A stretch of 64,000 bases of DNA from an uncultured Methylococcaceae bacterium (GTDB lineage: Bacteria > Pseudomonadota > Gammaproteobacteria > Methylococcales > Methylomonadaceae), in contig CAIOMN010000058.1 in NCBI GenBank assembly GCA_903859415.1, forward strand, positions 1-64,000, given 5' to 3'. A program made the position numbers and the translations under genes. Shown in pieces: positions 19,353 to 28,756 of the stretch. The notes under the pieces were generated by a model. It worked only from the letters and a program-made list of their open reading frames with translations. It was not told the DNA's origin and made no database searches. The number at the start of each line of letters is the position of its first letter. Position 1 is the stretch's first letter.

Positions 19353-20314
19353 TAGAAGAAATGCCGTAAATCCATATCCCTATACAGGGATGCAACCTGG
19401 CTTCCATAGCCATTAAACAATTCAGTCTTTCGGCGCGGTGTAAAAAAACCACTGCCTAATTGACGTTCACTGTTTTGGCTCCAGCGAGGGTGTGGGACAT
19501 CGGGGTTCACATTAGAATAGAACCCATAGTCATTGGGTGCGTATTTATTCCAGGTAGTCATTGGAGCTCTTTTGACTAACTCGATTTTTACAATGGCTTT
19601 AATGCTTTTAAATCCGTATTTCCAAGGGACAACTAAACGTAAAGGCGCACCATTTTGCTTAGGCATACTTTCGCCGTACATGCCAGCCGCTAGAATAGTT
19701 AAAGGGTGCATGGCTTCATCAATACGTAAGCCTTCAACATAAGGCCATTCCAACATGGCATTATTATGTTGATTCGGCATGGTTTTAGGATCATAAACAG
19801 AAGTAAATTGAACAAATTGTGCACTGGATAATGGTTTAGCCATTTTTAACAAATTTGCTAAAGGGAAACCAATCCAGGGAACTACCATAGACCAAGCCTC
19901 AACACAACGAAAACGGTATATATATTCTTGTAGCGATTGCTGACTTAAGATATCTTCTAAGTGATAAATAGCCGGCTTTTCAACTTCACCACTAATTTCT
20001 ACAGACCACGGATCGGTTGTTAAACTTTGTGCAAGTCGAGTTGCATCTGTTTTATTAAAAGTAAACTCATAATAGTTAGTATGATTTTTAACTATTTCTG
20101 AGGAGGTCGTAATTAAGGATTCGCCTGTTGTATTTGCTTTAGGAACATTAGTCCATGCAGTTTTAGTTTCAGCTAAAGGGGATGATGCAGAAAATCCAGA
20201 AGCTCCAGCAACGAGTGACCCCATCATGGCTTTAATAATCTGACGTCGCTGTTTAAATACTAAAGGATCAGTAATTTCACTGCTTGGAATGTCTTTATTA
20301 GTTTTAATTATCAT
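19352..20314 (-). CDS. msrP: protein-methionine-sulfoxide reductase catalytic subunit
   Basis: Periplasmic molybdopterin enzyme of 320 residues that repairs oxidised methionines in envelope proteins. A twin-arginine signal (KQRRQIIKAMMGSLVAGASG, residues 21-40) directs Tat export of the folded, cofactor-loaded enzyme. The Mo-ligating cysteine is C137 in YRFRCVEAWSMVVPW, and other family motifs are GFPLANLL and WKYGFKSIK. It is upstream of and coupled to msrQ. Its placement inside the light island fits repair after photo-oxidative damage, which is inference. Confidence 0.95.
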   Translation of the reverse strand: MIIKTNKDIPSSEITDPLVFKQRRQIIKAMMGSLVAGASGFSASSPLAETKTAWTNVPKANTTGESLITTSSEIVKNHTNYYEFTFNKTDATRLAQSLTTDPWSVEISGEVEKPAIYHLEDILSQQSLQEYIYRFRCVEAWSMVVPWIGFPLANLLKMAKPLSSAQFVQFTSVYDPKTMPNQHNNAMLEWPYVEGLRIDEAMHPLTILAAGMYGESMPKQNGAPLRLVVPWKYGFKSIKAIVKIELVKRAPMTTWNKYAPNDYGFYSNVNPDVPHPRWSQNSERQLGSGFFTPRRKTELFNGYGSQVASLYRDMDLRHFF

Positions 20315-20357
20315 TTCTTAACTTAAAGAATGAAGGCGATAATCCATTAATAGGGAA

Positions 20358-21191
20358 TTAGTTTTTTTTGCCTTTTGGAATCCAGCCCAACAACTTTCTA
20401 AGTTTTATTTCGGTAATAAATGCCAAAGAAAACAGTTGAATGAAGTTATCGGCTTGAATTAAATCCAGACCAATGTGTTCAGGCACTAATTCTTTTCGAG
20501 TTCCAAATAGCCGATCCCAGATTGAAAATACGATACCGTAATTACTATCATGCTCAGACCGCTTCTTGGAGTGGTGAGTTCTATGCAAGGCTGGGGTGAT
20601 AAACACCTGTGAGATCAAGTCCTCTTTGGGTGCTTTAATATTGGCATGATGAAACAGAATGAAGAATAATTCGACAATCTCAATAGACAGTACCATATAA
20701 GCATTTACACCAATAAGGACTACAAAGACACATTTGTAGACAATTTCCAGTAATAAATCGAACACATGAAACCGAAAGCCTGTTGAAACATTAAAGCCTT
20801 TGTCGCTATGATGCACTTTATGAAACCGCCACAGAAATTCATATTTGTGACTGGCAACATGCCAAAGGTAAATTGCAAAATCAAATAAGGCAAAAGCCAA
20901 TATCCATTTGATTGGACCATCGTCCAGGCCACTCAATAAGCCATGAGAGGCAAATTTCTGTGCTATAAGAAACAGTGAAGACGCTCTTAAGACAGTTAAT
21001 ATGAGATTGTTAACCAAAAAAGCCGTAGTATTGGTTACAAATGACTCTTTAAAAACCTTTTGAGGAAACTCCCTGAAGGGATTACGTTTTTCAATAATGA
21101 TTAGCACGATAAAGGCGAGGATAGCCAAGCCAAATAATGCTTCATTAAAAAACATACCGTTGCTATTGCTTATAGTCTCTGCTGATTTCAT
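20358..21191 (-). CDS. fatty acid hydroxylase / sterol desaturase family protein
   Basis: Membrane di-iron enzyme of 277 residues. Histidine clusters in the family order are WHVASH, RFHKVHHSDKGFN, HHANIK and LHRTHHSKK, which would bind two irons. Four or so hydrophobic helices surround them. Members hydroxylate or desaturate lipids or carotenoid-like molecules; the substrate here is unknown. It lies just downstream of the LOV gene on the same strand, a 42-bp gap. Sterol-desaturase-type genes are seen in light-induced clusters with photolyases, so it may remodel lipids during photo-stress (inference). Confidence 0.85.
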   Translation of the reverse strand: MKSAETISNSNGMFFNEALFGLAILAFIVLIIIEKRNPFREFPQKVFKESFVTNTTAFLVNNLILTVLRASSLFLIAQKFASHGLLSGLDDGPIKWILAFALFDFAIYLWHVASHKYEFLWRFHKVHHSDKGFNVSTGFRFHVFDLLLEIVYKCVFVVLIGVNAYMVLSIEIVELFFILFHHANIKAPKEDLISQVFITPALHRTHHSKKRSEHDSNYGIVFSIWDRLFGTRKELVPEHIGLDLIQADNFIQLFSLAFITEIKLRKLLGWIPKGKKN

Positions 21192-21233
21192 AGATAAAGC
21201 TTCGGGGTTAGTTTTAAATAAATCGTACTGGGT

Positions 21234-21689
21234 TTACGCACCATTTAAGGCGTTTAACAATGCGTTTAACTCTTTAATCTCATTGTTCGCATCGACTTGT
21301 TTAGTAATGTCATACTGAACGCCTAAATAATAGATAACACGTTGTTTGTTATCAAATAAGGGGGTGATTTTTAAATGGTTGTGAAATAACTCACCATTCT
21401 TCTTATAATTTCGTAGAGTGACCTCAACACTTTCATGTTTCTTCATGGCCTCAGCAATAATAAAGCGACCGGGTTGTTCTCTATCTTCGCCTTGTAAGAA
21501 TCGACAGTTAAGGCCGATAATGTCTTCTTGACCATAGCCAGTTAAACGTTCGAAAGCCTTGTTTGCATATACGATAGGTGCATCTTCTAAATCAGGGTCA
21601 GCTAAGGTTACGCCATTGACACATTCATCCAAAATAGCAGAAAGCACTTGCGGAATGAGTGCATTATCTTTTTTAACAATAAAAGACAT
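21234..21689 (-). CDS. short LOV-domain photoreceptor
   Basis: A single PAS/LOV domain of 151 residues without an attached output domain. The adduct-forming motif is exact: GLNCRFLQG with Cys62. The flavin-contact residues follow in NGELFHNHLKI and in YYLGVQYDI (the Gln that flips on illumination). Residues about 133-151 (VDANNEIKELNALLNALNGA region) form an amphipathic J-alpha-like helix suited to dimerisation or partner binding. Short LOV proteins of this type are known in pseudomonads. It is flanked by the desaturase and SRPBCC genes on the same strand, probably one operon started at the 22255-22433 promoter region. Confidence 0.93.
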   Translation of the reverse strand: MSFIVKKDNALIPQVLSAILDECVNGVTLADPDLEDAPIVYANKAFERLTGYGQEDIIGLNCRFLQGEDREQPGRFIIAEAMKKHESVEVTLRNYKKNGELFHNHLKITPLFDNKQRVIYYLGVQYDITKQVDANNEIKELNALLNALNGA

Positions 21690-21735
21690 TTATTAAACTC
21701 CAAATCTTAAAATAATGATCAATCTAAGGGATTGA

Positions 21736-22254
21736 TCAGTGTGCATAAGCGATTATTAAGTTCTTGATATTTTCAACCGTGTTCTCTGCACCTTCTTCTA
21801 TAGAAGCGCGGATCAATTTCTGAAACGGTCTCATGAAAACTTCAATTTCTGATAATTCAAATCGAAACGTTAGGCGAGTGTATTGTTTCTCTTTATCGCT
21901 TTCCAAGAGATAATTATGTATATAAGGTTCATTAAGACCTTTAAAGGTGAGTTTCTCTACCGGTTGATAGTCAGTGATTTCAAAAACGGATTCTACTAGT
22001 GAACCCTGATCTGCTCGAACTTGTTTAGTCTTAGCTCCCACAAAAGGCTGTTTGCCGTCTAAAGGTTCTAGTTCAACTACTTCTGGCGCCCATTTAGGGT
22101 AGTTGTCGTAAAAACTTTCACCAATAAAGCAAAAAACTTTTTCAATTGATTGCTCAATATCAATCGTTGCTTCACCTGTAATCGGTTTTGATGAATCAAA
22201 TGGAAATTTTATTTGCACTTCAATACCACTCCTTGTTGAGGGGAAATTATTCAA
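21736..22254 (-). CDS. SRPBCC (START-like) family protein
   Basis: A 172-residue protein with the alternating strand and long C-terminal helix pattern of SRPBCC ligand-binding proteins: GEATIDIEQSIEKVFCFIGESFYDNYPKWAPEVVELEPLDG at the start and a final helix SIEEGAENTVENIKNLI. The family binds hydrophobic ligands, and the ligand is unknown here. It is the first gene of a minus-strand set with the LOV and desaturase genes, and is divergent from the DUF1499-photolyase pair. Confidence 0.75.
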   Translation of the reverse strand: MNNFPSTRSGIEVQIKFPFDSSKPITGEATIDIEQSIEKVFCFIGESFYDNYPKWAPEVVELEPLDGKQPFVGAKTKQVRADQGSLVESVFEITDYQPVEKLTFKGLNEPYIHNYLLESDKEKQYTRLTFRFELSEIEVFMRPFQKLIRASIEEGAENTVENIKNLIIAYAH

Positions 22255-22284
22255 CTTATGAGTAATTGCTCAACGCGTCTATTT

Positions 22285-22317
22285 ATTATAAAGACATAAC
22301 TTGAATACCTAGGTCAA
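22285..22317 (-). promoter_or_regulatory. possible long-spacer promoter for the SRPBCC-LOV-desaturase set
   Basis: On the minus strand TTGACC (22317-22312) and TATAAT (22290-22285) are separated by 21 bp. The -35 element overlaps the palindrome ACCTAGGT. Overlong spacers are typical of promoters activated by MerR-family proteins, a family that includes the light regulators LitR/CarH. No such regulator is encoded in the window, so this is a weak inference. Confidence 0.3.
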
Positions 22318-22439
22318 TTTACACTGACTCAGTCAAATTGCAAATTTAATTAAGTTACTGTACTTACATTTGACTCTTTTAGAATTCGTGGAAAATTAAC
22401 ACCATGTTTTTTTTATACTTTTAAGAGCCAAGTTTGTCT

Positions 22440-22877
22440 ATGACCTTTAAAATCCTTTTTTACATTATTTTTATGGCATTGAGTGGTGCAAACCAAGCGG
22501 ATTCAGGATCAAAAAAACTCTTACCACCGTGTCGAGATACCCCTAATTGTGTTTCAAGCCAAACTCAAGATCCCAAGCAGTTTATTGCTCCCTTTAAAAT
22601 CAAAGGAAATACGACGGAGGCATGGCAGGCTTTAAAAGACCTGTTAAATAAACATAGCCGTATAACCATTACTCATGAAACGCCTAATATCATTCACGCC
22701 GAAGCGACCAGTCTGGTTTTTCAGTTTGTTGATGATATTGACTTTATTCTCGATGCAGAAAATAAGACCATTCATATACGTTCTGCTTCCCGTGTGGGTC
22801 ACAGTGAGTTTGGCGTTAATCATAAACGGATTGAGGCGCTTCGCTTACAATTGCAAAAAGCCCAGATTATCAGCTAA
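22440..22877 (+). CDS. DUF1499 family protein
   Basis: About 145 residues with an N-terminal hydrophobic signal (MTFKILFYIIFMALSGANQA) that suggests export. The DUF1499 core follows: PPCRDTPNCVSSQTQDP near the start, then DDIDFILDAENKTIHIRSASRVGHSEFGVNHKRIEALR. The function of the family is unknown; it is often encoded near photolyase-type genes. An in-frame TTG lies 6 bp upstream, but the ATG at 22440 is preferred because the hydrophobic segment follows directly. The photolyase gene begins 24 bp after its stop. Confidence 0.8.
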   Translation: MTFKILFYIIFMALSGANQADSGSKKLLPPCRDTPNCVSSQTQDPKQFIAPFKIKGNTTEAWQALKDLLNKHSRITITHETPNIIHAEATSLVFQFVDDIDFILDAENKTIHIRSASRVGHSEFGVNHKRIEALRLQLQKAQIIS

Positions 22878-22901
22878 TCATTGGATCAATACAAAAACGT
22901 A

Positions 22902-24269
22902 ATGTCTCTTTATAAAAACTCGGTATTTGTTTTTCGTCGTGATCTACGTTTACAGGATAATACCTGCCTTAATGAAGCGTTGCGGCTTTCTACGCAGGTG
23001 TTACCCTGTTTTATATTTGACCCCCGACAAATAGAGCCACATCCCTATCAAAGTAAACCGGGGTTGCAGTTTATGTTGCAGTGTCTTACCGATCTTCAAC
23101 AGCAATTACAAACGGTGGGTGCAGAACTGGGGCTTTATCATGCGCTTCCTGCACAAGTCATTAGTCAACTGGTACATCAACAGGCCATAGAGGCTGTGTT
23201 TATCAATCGTGACTATACGCCCTTCAGTCGGAAACGGGATGATGAGTTATCCAAGCTCTGTAAAGAGCTGGGAATCAGCTTGCATATTTTAAATGACACC
23301 TTACTGACAGAGCCTGAACAGGCAGTTAAAAGTGACCAAACCCCTTATAAGGTGTTTACCGCCTTTTATAATAATGCCCGCCAATTTCCGGTTTCATTAC
23401 CTCACGTTTTGTATAGTCAGTCGTTTTTGCTTCCTCAAACGAGTGCCAGCATTGAAGACGTTGGTTTATCGTTAACAGAGATAAAGGCTAATGTTCTGCA
23501 AGGTGGGCGAACTCAAGGCTTGGCAATGCTTGCAAATCTAAAACAACAAAAAGATTATCAGAACACGCGTGACTATCCAGCGCTTGATTGTACCAGCAAG
23601 TTATCAGCTCATCTTAAGTTTGGCACCTGTTCCGTGCGGGAAGTGTATTATGCGATTGTTGATACTCTGGGCAGTGAACACCCTTTATTGCGTCAACTCT
23701 ATTGGCGGGATTTTTTTACTCATATTGCTTATCATTTTCCTATGGTGTTCGGTCGCGCTTTTATTGATAAGTTTGCCAATTTACCCTGGGATAATAATCG
23801 CGATTACTTTCAAGCGTGGGCAGAGGGTAAAACGGGCTTTCCTATTGTGGATGCCGGTATGAGAGAACTCAATGAAACCGGGTTTATGCACAATCGGGTC
23901 AGGATGATTGTGGCTTCATTTCTGGTTAAAGATCTACATGTCAGTTGGCGTTGGGGGGAGCGTTATTTTGCCCAACATTTGATAGATTATGATCCTTGTG
24001 TGAATAATGGAAACTGGCAGTGGGCTGCATCAACGGGTTGTGATGCACAACCTTATTTCAGAATATTTAACCCTTGGTTGCAACAACAAAAGTTCGATGC
24101 GGATTGCCAGTATATTTATCACTGGCTACCCGAACTTAAAGGCTTTTCTACAAAGACCATCCATCAATGGGATAAAAAACATCAGCCTGGCGATTACCCC
24201 GCACCGATTATTGATCATGCTTATGAAAGCCAGCTCACTAAGGCATGGTACAAGGCGTCTATGGATTAA
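22902..24269 (+). CDS. phrB: deoxyribodipyrimidine photo-lyase (class I)
   Basis: Blue-light-driven repair of cyclobutane pyrimidine dimers. About 455 residues. The N-terminal antenna (alpha/beta) domain begins SVFVFRRDLRLQDNTCLNEAL; the C-terminal FAD-binding helical domain includes LRQLYWRDFFTHIAYHFP, GFPIVDAGMRELNETGFMHNRVRM and WRWGERYFAQHLIDYDPCVNNGNWQW, all class I signatures. The ATG at 22902 is chosen; an in-frame TTG at 22881 would add seven residues. It is the last plus-strand gene of the island and is convergent with the DUF499 gene. Confidence 0.95.
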   Translation: MSLYKNSVFVFRRDLRLQDNTCLNEALRLSTQVLPCFIFDPRQIEPHPYQSKPGLQFMLQCLTDLQQQLQTVGAELGLYHALPAQVISQLVHQQAIEAVFINRDYTPFSRKRDDELSKLCKELGISLHILNDTLLTEPEQAVKSDQTPYKVFTAFYNNARQFPVSLPHVLYSQSFLLPQTSASIEDVGLSLTEIKANVLQGGRTQGLAMLANLKQQKDYQNTRDYPALDCTSKLSAHLKFGTCSVREVYYAIVDTLGSEHPLLRQLYWRDFFTHIAYHFPMVFGRAFIDKFANLPWDNNRDYFQAWAEGKTGFPIVDAGMRELNETGFMHNRVRMIVASFLVKDLHVSWRWGERYFAQHLIDYDPCVNNGNWQWAASTGCDAQPYFRIFNPWLQQQKFDADCQYIYHWLPELKGFSTKTIHQWDKKHQPGDYPAPIIDHAYESQLTKAWYKASMD

Positions 24270-24326
24270 GTCCTCTTTGGAACAGTTACCCGTGAGCTTT
24301 AATACCACGCATAGTCTCCTGATTAA

Positions 24327-27155
24327 CTAATTCTCTTCAAACTCTGAATTTCCAAACTTCAAAACATGACAGTTTTCTTTAACTGATCTTTGCAGAGCCT
24401 CATCAAAACCGGTAGATGAGCTAGCTTGAATCTCAACCGAGATTCTTACTTCAACACCTAATTTTGCTGTAAATTGCTGAACCACTTCGTCAACAATGTT
24501 AGCAAAATCCATTTTTGCCTTAATTGGATCTAGGTTCACAGTGCCATAGAATTGTTTTTTTACTACAGATTTAGTTATTGGGTTAACGGAGCTATTTTCT
24601 CCTTCATGGGTAGATACAGTAGCGGTTGTTTTTCTACCTGACGAAGAAATATCTTTATTCTCCGTATCATCAATCGGCGTTCTTTCAGTCATCAAACTCT
24701 CTTGATACGCAACAGCCTGATCACGAGAAATGAGTAACGATGACTCATCTAAAATAACACTCGCACTCCCACCAAAAATAAAGCCTAGATATTTTTCATC
24801 CACTTTACCACTCGCAAAACCAAAGAAATCTTGTGAGTATAAACCCAGATTTATGGCATTCTTATAAACATCATCCCTAACCAAGCGAGGCAAATACAGA
24901 TAATGACAGCAATCTTGCCAAGCTTTTAAAGCACTAACCTCAGTGATACCGTCTTTAAAATACCAGCGCTGTAATAAATTCATCAAATGAATAGGTGACC
25001 ACTCAAATATTAACCACTCCTCTTCTTTTAAACGATGTTCAATCTCTTGAATTAAACTTTGTGCCGTTGAAGAAACCGCAACGGCCTCCCAAACCATTTC
25101 AGGTTTATCTTTAATAATATGTTCCACTGGGCAGATCAACCACTTATAAGTTTCCCTTACCATTTGCAACAGGGATTTCTCGGTTGCTTCCTTGTAGCGT
25201 TTCGCTTCTTTCACCTGAAACAAATCAAGATTTAACTTTTCATTATTAATGTCTGAAATAATGGATTGCCAGGCTAAAAAGGTTCTCGCATTATCGCGTA
25301 AGCGATTGGCTACGTCATAATCTGCCGCTAAAAATATTAAACGGTTTTGTTTTTGTCTTGGTTGATCACCTCTAAACCGTAATATCTTCTCAGCCGCTGT
25401 AAATGCCTGGTTATTAGCATCTTTACTATAGCTTGCTTGATTAATGGGTAAAACGACTAAACGCGGGCCAATACCATAATCATCTGGCACATCAATGGAT
25501 GGCGTAAAAATATGAATCCCCGCAAAAGAATGATTAGTTCCAAATACCCGTTTTACATAGTCTTTAAGCAAAGGTTGCACATCATTAGTCTCACTTAACT
25601 TTTGCTTACGGCTTTCCATTTCTCGGCGCAAGTTAGGTTTCGTGTCAAACCATAAACGATCATCTTCTGCGTACAAATAATGTAATCGATCTCGCAAGCG
25701 CTTTAACACATCCTCAAATACAGCGACAGTTTGACCCGGTTGTACACTACCCAATAAAACATGATTTATTCTTATCCCTCGAATCATTTGATTTGAAGTC
25801 GAAGGCGCACTGCCCATAAAAATAGTACGGGCTGTTCTTCTAGCGGCTTGCACACTTCCAAAACGGGTATCCGTTCCATCAATATCAGCAGGCTCAGAAC
25901 GCGACCCATCAATTTCATTATCAATAATAGGTTCCCATCCTTGAGGTAGATAATGAATACTCTTGTTACGCACATTACTATCATCTAATGGAATGGAACC
26001 CGGCATAATAAGCGCATCACGATTCTCCGAATTCCATAAACGATGAATCACAATCGCCATGTACTGCAACACGCCCCGTGTCCGCTGAAACTTATCTAAA
26101 GTAGACCAATCTTCATAAAGTCGATCAAACACTTCAGGGTGAATTGGATAAGAACGCTGTAAGCGACCTAAATATTTATGATCTTGTGTTTCTGTCGGAA
26201 ATTTATCACCGCTTTGTTTATACATATCGGCAAATTGCTGACACACCGCATTTAACTCCACGGTATCACCCACACTATCAAACAAACGTCTGCGCACAAT
26301 TTCAAACGCTTCTTCGGTCGCCACTGGTTTCCATACCGATTCCACTCGAGCAAAATATTTCTCTAATGAATTTAATACCCGCTGACCATTATCACCTCCC
26401 ACTTCTAAATCCGACTCAGGTAATGATGCGAGTAACAAGGCATTAGGCACTGCTTTTAGTGCTTCGGTTAACGCCTGAATAAACGATAAATTACTATCAA
26501 AAGTGCCGCCCAGATACTGTTGTCCAGGCTCAAACTGCCGAATATAAGCCACTAACTCATCAATTAAAATGACGCAAGGCGCAGCTTGAGTTAATAAATG
26601 GGTTAAGACTTCTTTACCCGGCGAAGTACCATCTCTATCGGCTTGCTCTACCAAAGCGAATCCTGATGTTCCAGCCAATTGCCAAGCCAACTCTCCCCAT
26701 AAGGTATTAACCTTTAAGTCCTCATGCTCCAACGCTTGACTAGGTGATAATTTGATACCATCCAAAACGGCAACATGAGCATAAGGTAAGTCATGAATAC
26801 CCGCCGCATCCAAAATAGGCGGTATGCCCATTAATAGACGGGTATCCACTTTGCGCGTTGCCAAATGAAATACCGTTAACATGGTATGCGTCTTACCACC
26901 GCCAAAGGCTGTTTGTAATTGAATGACCGGATCACCGCCCAAACCGCTTAAACGCTGCACGACCGAAGTCAGCAATAAACGCATTCCTTCAGTGATAAAG
27001 GTTCTGGAAAAAAACTTCTGTGCATCTTGATATTCTTCAGTGGCTTTACCCGCCGCCACTAAACTAATATCTGCGGCAAATTCAGATTGTTTAAAAGTGC
27101 CTTCCAGCACATCCTTATGGGGTTTAGCGATCTCTCGCCAAGGTTTAAGACTCAT
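24327..27155 (-). CDS. DUF499 family ATP-binding protein
   Basis: A 942-residue P-loop protein. Walker A lies at residues 85-91 (FGGGKTHTM, preceded by VIQLQTA) and Walker B is [15 protein letters not shown]. The middle carries family motifs ([32 protein letters not shown]) and the C-terminus is a DNA-binding-like tail ending with an alternating strand region. DUF499 proteins are normally encoded with a DUF1156 DNA adenine methyltransferase and a SNF2 helicase in a predicted antiviral or restriction-like locus. Both partners lie just upstream here, but both are internally deleted. This gene itself appears intact. Confidence 0.85.
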   Translation of the reverse strand: MSLKPWREIAKPHKDVLEGTFKQSEFAADISLVAAGKATEEYQDAQKFFSRTFITEGMRLLLTSVVQRLSGLGGDPVIQLQTAFGGGKTHTMLTVFHLATRKVDTRLLMGIPPILDAAGIHDLPYAHVAVLDGIKLSPSQALEHEDLKVNTLWGELAWQLAGTSGFALVEQADRDGTSPGKEVLTHLLTQAAPCVILIDELVAYIRQFEPGQQYLGGTFDSNLSFIQALTEALKAVPNALLLASLPESDLEVGGDNGQRVLNSLEKYFARVESVWKPVATEEAFEIVRRRLFDSVGDTVELNAVCQQFADMYKQSGDKFPTETQDHKYLGRLQRSYPIHPEVFDRLYEDWSTLDKFQRTRGVLQYMAIVIHRLWNSENRDALIMPGSIPLDDSNVRNKSIHYLPQGWEPIIDNEIDGSRSEPADIDGTDTRFGSVQAARRTARTIFMGSAPSTSNQMIRGIRINHVLLGSVQPGQTVAVFEDVLKRLRDRLHYLYAEDDRLWFDTKPNLRREMESRKQKLSETNDVQPLLKDYVKRVFGTNHSFAGIHIFTPSIDVPDDYGIGPRLVVLPINQASYSKDANNQAFTAAEKILRFRGDQPRQKQNRLIFLAADYDVANRLRDNARTFLAWQSIISDINNEKLNLDLFQVKEAKRYKEATEKSLLQMVRETYKWLICPVEHIIKDKPEMVWEAVAVSSTAQSLIQEIEHRLKEEEWLIFEWSPIHLMNLLQRWYFKDGITEVSALKAWQDCCHYLYLPRLVRDDVYKNAINLGLYSQDFFGFASGKVDEKYLGFIFGGSASVILDESSLLISRDQAVAYQESLMTERTPIDDTENKDISSSGRKTTATVSTHEGENSSVNPITKSVVKKQFYGTVNLDPIKAKMDFANIVDEVVQQFTAKLGVEVRISVEIQASSSTGFDEALQRSVKENCHVLKFGNSEFEEN

Positions 27156-27158
27156 AGA

Positions 27159-27542
27159 TTATGACTCTGCGAAAGGATTAATTAACTTTAATTCCGTAAT
27201 CCATTGAAAATCACGAGTGTTATGAGTCACTAAAGGTAGTCCCCAATACAATGCAGAGGCAGCGATTAATGCATCGGGAATTTTTATTTTTCTTAATTGC
27301 CGTAAGGCAATAGTTTGCGCCACAATCTGTGTATTTAGTTCAATTTGATTCAAACCTGAAAACAACCTGCTGGCCTTTTCCAATTCTGCTGTTGATTGTG
27401 GAAAGCCCAGTACTTCAATACGCGAAATCACCGAAAACGCACCCCCTTCGACCAAACCTTGTTTAAGTAAAGATTGCCCATAAGCACCTAAAGTACCATT
27501 GAGATGATAGATAAAGACGTTACTGTCAAATAGAAAACTCAT
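27159..27542 (-). CDS. PIN-domain toxin (VapC-like)
   Basis: PIN RNase-type toxin of 127 residues. The acidic metal-binding residues are in LFDSNVFIYHL, SRIEVLGFP, IKIPDALIAASA and NTRDFQW. The stop lies 3 bp before the DUF499 start, and the partner antitoxin-like gene ends 3 bp upstream. It probably cleaves RNA when released from its antitoxin, as in VapBC pairs. Confidence 0.85.
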   Translation of the reverse strand: MSFLFDSNVFIYHLNGTLGAYGQSLLKQGLVEGGAFSVISRIEVLGFPQSTAELEKASRLFSGLNQIELNTQIVAQTIALRQLRKIKIPDALIAASALYWGLPLVTHNTRDFQWITELKLINPFAES

Positions 27543-27545
27543 AGT

Positions 27546-27884
27546 TTAATCATCTCCCCAGTCATTACGCCTTTGTTCCTCAATAAGGTCTGTAATCTCT
27601 GCAATCTGTTTTTTACCCCAAGCACCATAGGTTTCCGCCAACAACGTAGCAACAGATGCCTGAGTATCGGACTCATTATTAATACTTTGAGGTTGTTCAT
27701 CCCTATAATCCATACTATTTTTTAAATCAGGGGGGAGCGTTCTTCTTTTTTGTTTGTATTCGTTGCTCTCTGCTGACTCAGATTGCTCAACAACAACTAA
27801 CATTTTAAAGTGTTCTATCTTTGGCTGTTCAGAGAGCCATTGGATACGACCATGATCGTAAATAGCTTCATAACTTTTCAACAT
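27546..27884 (-). CDS. antitoxin-like partner of the PIN toxin
   Basis: A 112-residue protein. The N-terminal part (SYEAIYDHGRIQWLSEQPKI ... MLVVVEQ) looks like the small beta domain of VapB/DUF104-type antitoxins. The rest is charged and predicted disordered, with a C-terminal AYGAWGKKQIAEITDLIEE-type helix that could wrap the toxin. It ends 3 bp before the PIN gene starts. It looks like two antitoxin pieces joined, which may mean a past recombination (inference). Confidence 0.6.
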   Translation of the reverse strand: MLKSYEAIYDHGRIQWLSEQPKIEHFKMLVVVEQSESAESNEYKQKRRTLPPDLKNSMDYRDEQPQSINNESDTQASVATLLAETYGAWGKKQIAEITDLIEEQRRNDWGDD

Positions 27885-27967
27885 TGCACTACCCTCTAAG
27901 AAAAAAATATCAATGATTTACTCAAAAAACTGATCTATACCAAATTGTTCGCCTTTATGTCCTGTCT

Positions 27968-28351
27968 CTAAAGAGGCTGACAAAATAGCTGTTCAAGCCC
28001 CCATCTAGATAAAATAAAGGTTGATATTAACGGTACATCAATATGTGAAAATGCGGGATTAGGACTTTTAACTGTTCGCGCCCAAATCCAGGCGATCACG
28101 GTAGCTGCATTGCATACCTTTTTTATTTCTATGTCCGAAGAGAAAACAGGCAAGCCAGTATCCAAATCTACTTGCGGGTAAAGATGCCCAATCCGCTTAA
28201 AAGCTTCTTCACGCATCCAATAACCATAACGTCGTACATCTTCTGCCAAACCTTTTGCGCCACTCCAATCTTCAAAGACATTGTTAGTCGCATTTTTTTT
28301 ATTCAAAGCTACTTCGATAAGTTTTTTTGGGGTTTTAATTGGATTAGTCAT
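27968..28351 (-). pseudogene. DUF1156 DNA adenine methyltransferase remnant (internally deleted)
   Basis: The open frame encodes only 127 residues where intact DUF1156 methyltransferases are many hundreds. The start MTNPIKTPKKLIEVAL matches the N-terminal DUF1156 start. After residue 20 or so it jumps to a stretch found much further inside intact family members (VFEDWSGAKGLAEDVRRYGYWMREEAFKRIGHLYP, then ATVIAWIWARTVKSPNPAF ... PLISTFILS). The catalytic SAM and DPPY motifs are absent. The frame was kept through the deletion. Identification rests on remembered family sequence. It lies between the two toxin-antitoxin pairs. Confidence 0.75.
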
Positions 28352-28354
28352 AAG

Positions 28355-28756
28355 TTACCAGATACAGTTGAGGCCCGGTGTAGTGCGGAGTTTTCCGTTT
28401 GCAGTAATAAGAGGCGCCTGATAGGCCATAGCAGTCGCCGCAATTATTCTGTCACATGGATCTCCATGGGCAATAATGCCACTTTCAGCCAAGGCCGCTA
28501 TAGTTGGTGTGAGTTGAAGAATAGTTAAACCGAGCGAGTCAACAATGTCTTCCATGTAGGAGGTGGGGGTATGTTGGGTCGGTAAAATCAGACGACTTTT
28601 GCGAAACAGCAAAGCAATCTCCCAAAAACTAATAGCAGCACAGGCAAGTTCACTCTGTACTCGTCCGTTTTCCAGTGCTTCTTGAGCTGTCATTGATAAG
28701 CGATCTCTGCGATCTGCCCAAAAAAGCAGGATGTTAGTATCACAAATTGTCAGCAT
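28355..28756 (-). CDS. PIN-domain toxin (VapC-like), second copy
   Basis: About 133 residues from the Met of MLTICDTNILLFWADRRD; the longer open frame upstream is not used because this Met begins the PIN fold and overlaps the antitoxin end by 17 bp in usual toxin-antitoxin style. Acidic residues lie in ICDTN, AISFWEIALL, DPCDRIIAATA and the C-terminal TANGKL region. It differs strongly from the PIN gene at 27159, so it was acquired independently. Confidence 0.85.
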   Translation of the reverse strand: MLTICDTNILLFWADRRDRLSMTAQEALENGRVQSELACAAISFWEIALLFRKSRLILPTQHTPTSYMEDIVDSLGLTILQLTPTIAALAESGIIAHGDPCDRIIAATAMAYQAPLITANGKLRTTPGLNCIW

